Assembly (NCBI RefSeq): GCF_026017845.1
Contig: NZ_CP100416.1
Span: 7,125,749 to 7,189,748, forward strand
Length of the DNA: 64,000 nt
Direction: 5' to 3'
DNA from: Amycolatopsis mediterranei
GTDB taxonomy: Bacteria > Actinomycetota > Actinomycetes > Mycobacteriales > Pseudonocardiaceae
Both the position numbers and the translations under genes were made by a program. This document shows, piece after piece, positions 61,580-64,000 of the stretch (position 1 is its first letter; every line of letters starts with the position of its first letter). The notes below the pieces were generated by a model. The model had not been told where the DNA came from, ran no database searches, and was given only the letters and a program-made list of their open reading frames with translations.

Positions 61580-64000
61580 CGGTCCTCCTCGGTGTGGTCC
61601 GGTCGTCCGCGAGCAGCGCGGCGACCTCGTCGTCGGTCAGGTCGGCCAGTTCTTCCAGTGCCCGGCGCAGTTCGTCCGGGTCGGCCTGCTCGAGCTGGGC
61701 GGCCCGCACCACCGCGGCCAGGTCGGCGACGGTGGATCCGCCGCCGAGCAGGTCCGCGGCGGACAGCTCGACGCCGAACTCGCGGCGCACCCGGGCCACG
61801 ATCCGGGTCGCGAGCAGCGAGTGCCCGCCCAGTTCGAAGAACCCGCTGGTCACCGACACGCTCGGCAAGCCGAGCACCTCGGCCCAGATGCCCGCGAGCA
61901 CCTGCTCGACGGGGTCCCGCGGCGCGGTGCCGGTGGCCTGGACGACGGCGGGCTCGGGCAGGGCGGACCGGTCGAGCTTGCCGGTGCGCCCGGTCGGCAG
62001 CGCGGGCAGCCGGACGAACGCCGACGGCACCGCCGCGGGCGGCAGCAGCTCGCCGAGGAACGCCCGCACGGCACTGTCGGGAGCGTCGTCGACGCCGACG
62101 AGGTAGGCCACCAGCCGCGGTTCGCCGTCCGGGCCGGGCCGCGCGTCGACCGCGGCGGCGGTGACCCCGGGGTACCCGGCGAGCGCGGCCTCCACCTCGG
62201 CCGGCTCGATCCGGACGCCGCGGATCTTGACCTGCTGGTCGAGCCGGCCGAGGAACTCCAGTGCGCCGCCGGTGGTCCAGCGGGCCCGGTCCCCGGTGCG
62301 GTAGAGCCGGCCGCCGGGTTCGAACGGGTCGGGGACGAACCGCTCGGCGGTGAGCGCCGGGCGGCCGAGGTAGCCGCGGGCCACCTGCACGCCGCCGATG
62401 AAGAGCTCCCCCGGCACCCCGACCGGCACCGGGGCGCCGCGCGGGTCGAGCACGTACAACCGGGCGCCGGTGATCGGGTGGCCGATCGGCAGCCGGGGCC
62501 GCGTCTCGTGGCCGGGGGTGATCTCGACGGCGGTGACGTCGATGGCCGCTTCCGTCGGCCCGTACAGGTTATGCACGGCCACGTCCGGCAGCAGCGCACG
62601 CAGCCGGGTGACGGTCGACGGCGGCAGCTCCTCCCCGCTGCACACGACCCGGCGCAGGGTGGCCGCGCACCCGGCGACCGCGGGCTCCTCGACGAACGCC
62701 CGCAGCATCGACGGCACGAAGTGGCAGGTGCTCACGCCGCTCTCGCGGATCAAGGCGGCCAGGTAGGCGGCGTCGCGGTGGCCGTCGGGGCGGGCGAGCA
62801 CGACGGTCGCGCCCGCCGACAGCGGCCAGAACAGCTCCCAGCCGGCCACGTCGAACCCGATGGGCGTCTTGTGCAGCACCCGTTCCCCGGCGGTGAGCCC
62901 GTACTCGGCCTGCATCCAGCGGATCCGGTTGACCAGCCCGGCGTGCTCGTTCATCACGGCTTTGGGCCTGCCGGTCGTGCCGGAGGTGTGGATCGCGTAC
63001 ACGAGGTTGCCCGGGACGGCCGCCGGCTCCGGCCGGTGCGCCGGGTACGCGGCCGCGTCGCCGACGCCGACCGTGATGTGGCCAGGGAGCTCGCGGTCGG
63101 TCAGCACCACGACCGGGCGGACGTCACGCAGCTGCCCGGCCAGCCGCGCGGTGGGGTTGGCGGGGTCGAGCGGCACGTAGCAGCCACCCGCCTTGAGCAC
63201 GGCGAGCAGCGCGACGACCAGGTCGGCCGAGCGCGGCAGGCACACCGCGACTGTCCTTTCCGGACCGACGCCGCGCTCTCGCAGCAGCCAGGCGAGGCGG
63301 TTGGCCTCGGCGTCCAGCTCCCCGTAGCCGAGCGCCCGGTCGCCGACGACCGCCGGCGCGTGCGGATCGGCGTCGGCCTGCCGTTCGAACAGTTCGTGCA
63401 GCAGCCCTGGTGCCGCGGGCGCGGTCCGGGCGCCGCTGAGGTGACCGGTGATGCGGGCGCGTTCGCTCTCGTCGAGCAGCGGGACGTCGTCGACCGGGAC
63501 GCCGTCCAGGTCGGCGACGGTGCGCAGCACGTGGGTGAACGCGTCGGCGAAGCGGCGGGCGGCAGGACCGGAGAACAGGTCGGCGTGGGTGAGGTGCCCG
63601 GCGAGACCGCCGTCGGCCTGCTGGGTGAGGTGGACGGAGAGTTCGAACTGGGCACCGGGGGCGGGCAATTCGAACGCCTCCGCGCGCACGTCACCGACCT
63701 GCCACGGCTGCAGCGGCACGTTCTGCAGCGCCAGGACCGCCCGCACGAGCGGGGCGCGCCCGTCGGACCGGTCGGGGTCGAGAAGCCGGACGATCTCGTC
63801 GAGCGGCACCGCCTGGTGCCGCTGCGCGGCGAGGCCGCGGGCCCGCACCCGGCCGAGCAGGTCGTCGAACGCCGGGGCGCCGGCGGTGTCGAGCCGCAGC
63901 GGCAGGACGTTGACGAACAGCCCGACGGCATCGGCGTTGGTGTGGTCCCGGTTGGCGGCCGCGGCGCCGAGCACGAAGTCGTCCTGCCCCGACCACCGCG
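61572..64000 (-). CDS. NRPS C-A-PCP with predicted serine specificity, 5' end off the right edge
   Basis: About 809 residues visible. The C-terminal half of a C domain starts at the edge (RWSGQDDFVLG; DAVGLFVNVLPLRL; QAVPLDEIVRLL). The A domain is intact (YAIHTSGTTGRPKAV, HNLYGPTEAAI, YRTGDRARW, GRTGKLDRSAL). Specificity residues read by hand are D-V-W-H-V-S-L-I-D-K, a standard L-Ser code. PCP Ser in LGGHSLLATRI. No TE or E domain; followed by MbtH and ATP-grasp genes. More domains may lie upstream beyond 64000. Confidence 0.92.
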   Translation of the reverse strand, partial: RWSGQDDFVLGAAAANRDHTNADAVGLFVNVLPLRLDTAGAPAFDDLLGRVRARGLAAQRHQAVPLDEIVRLLDPDRSDGRAPLVRAVLALQNVPLQPWQVGDVRAEAFELPAPGAQFELSVHLTQQADGGLAGHLTHADLFSGPAARRFADAFTHVLRTVADLDGVPVDDVPLLDESERARITGHLSGARTAPAAPGLLHELFERQADADPHAPAVVGDRALGYGELDAEANRLAWLLRERGVGPERTVAVCLPRSADLVVALLAVLKAGGCYVPLDPANPTARLAGQLRDVRPVVVLTDRELPGHITVGVGDAAAYPAHRPEPAAVPGNLVYAIHTSGTTGRPKAVMNEHAGLVNRIRWMQAEYGLTAGERVLHKTPIGFDVAGWELFWPLSAGATVVLARPDGHRDAAYLAALIRESGVSTCHFVPSMLRAFVEEPAVAGCAATLRRVVCSGEELPPSTVTRLRALLPDVAVHNLYGPTEAAIDVTAVEITPGHETRPRLPIGHPITGARLYVLDPRGAPVPVGVPGELFIGGVQVARGYLGRPALTAERFVPDPFEPGGRLYRTGDRARWTTGGALEFLGRLDQQVKIRGVRIEPAEVEAALAGYPGVTAAAVDARPGPDGEPRLVAYLVGVDDAPDSAVRAFLGELLPPAAVPSAFVRLPALPTGRTGKLDRSALPEPAVVQATGTAPRDPVEQVLAGIWAEVLGLPSVSVTSGFFELGGHSLLATRIVARVRREFGVELSAADLLGGGSTVADLAAVVRAAQLEQADPDELRRALEELADLTDDEVAALLADDRTTPRRTDG

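Overview
The window is high-GC actinomycete DNA. GTG and TTG starts are common, genes are tightly packed and many overlap as ATGA or TGATG. An EspG/PPE/DUF3558 (type VII secretion) locus, a SigB/SigF-type stress sigma factor, a GAF-ANTAR protein, DesK/NarL-type two-component pairs and a large NRPS locus together point to a filamentous actinobacterium. Pseudonocardiaceae such as Amycolatopsis are the best guess; this is inference from gene content, not a species call. I saw no rRNA, tRNA, CRISPR array or intact insertion sequence.

Left part (1-24 kb), mixed genes: a decayed integrase/excisionase remnant (1-1.2 kb); an ECF sigma factor of the SigG type diverging from a pyridoxamine-oxidase-like flavoenzyme; an NADH-dehydrogenase-like flavoprotein; an ArsR-like regulator; a four-gene ESX-associated operon (8521 down to 5406); two histidine kinase/response regulator pairs (10.2-12.05 and 16.2-14.35 kb) whose neighbourhoods share an exact 10-mer; a FAH-family enzyme; a degraded NB-ARC/CHAT (STAND-type) locus; a DUF6454 secreted protein; a sugar-nucleotide-epimerase-like SDR; a chimeric scar holding the 3' part of pstB; a beta-lactamase-fold protein; and an ECF sigma factor with its membrane partner.

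Middle part (24-41 kb), catabolism and stress: a five-gene operon (29229 down to 24024) encoding a formaldehyde-activating-enzyme (Fae) homologue, an enolase-superfamily dehydratase/racemase, an aldehyde dehydrogenase, a 3-hydroxyisobutyrate-dehydrogenase-like reductase and an iron alcohol dehydrogenase, divergent from an IclR regulator. Then come two EHN-type epoxide hydrolases with regulators (XRE, GlxA/AraC, TetR), small hydrolases and an SDR/XRE divergent pair. A general-stress block follows: GAF-ANTAR protein, SigB/SigF-like sigma factor and RsbW-like ATPase. The last two genes are each preceded by a match to the GNNT-N15-GGGTA promoter of that sigma family.

Right part (41-64 kb), a non-ribosomal peptide cluster that continues past the right edge. 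The leftward operon (53722 to 43566, probably to 41186) encodes C-A*-MT*-PCP, C-PCP, a type II thioesterase with Cys at the nucleophile position, a stand-alone C domain, SbnA and SbnB (L-2,3-diaminopropionate, Dap, synthesis), and possibly an M28 membrane peptidase. The rightward operon (54051-59965) encodes a stand-alone A domain, an MFS exporter and A-PCP-C. A second leftward operon entering from the right edge encodes C-A(Ser)-PCP, an MbtH-like protein and an ATP-grasp ligase. The A domain inside the large NRPS has lost its adenylation motifs, so at least two carrier proteins must be loaded in trans. The simplest model is a Dap- and Ser-containing peptide made by a dissociated assembly line with an ATP-grasp amide-forming step and MFS export. 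A perfect 10-bp inverted repeat lies between the two divergent NRPS operons.
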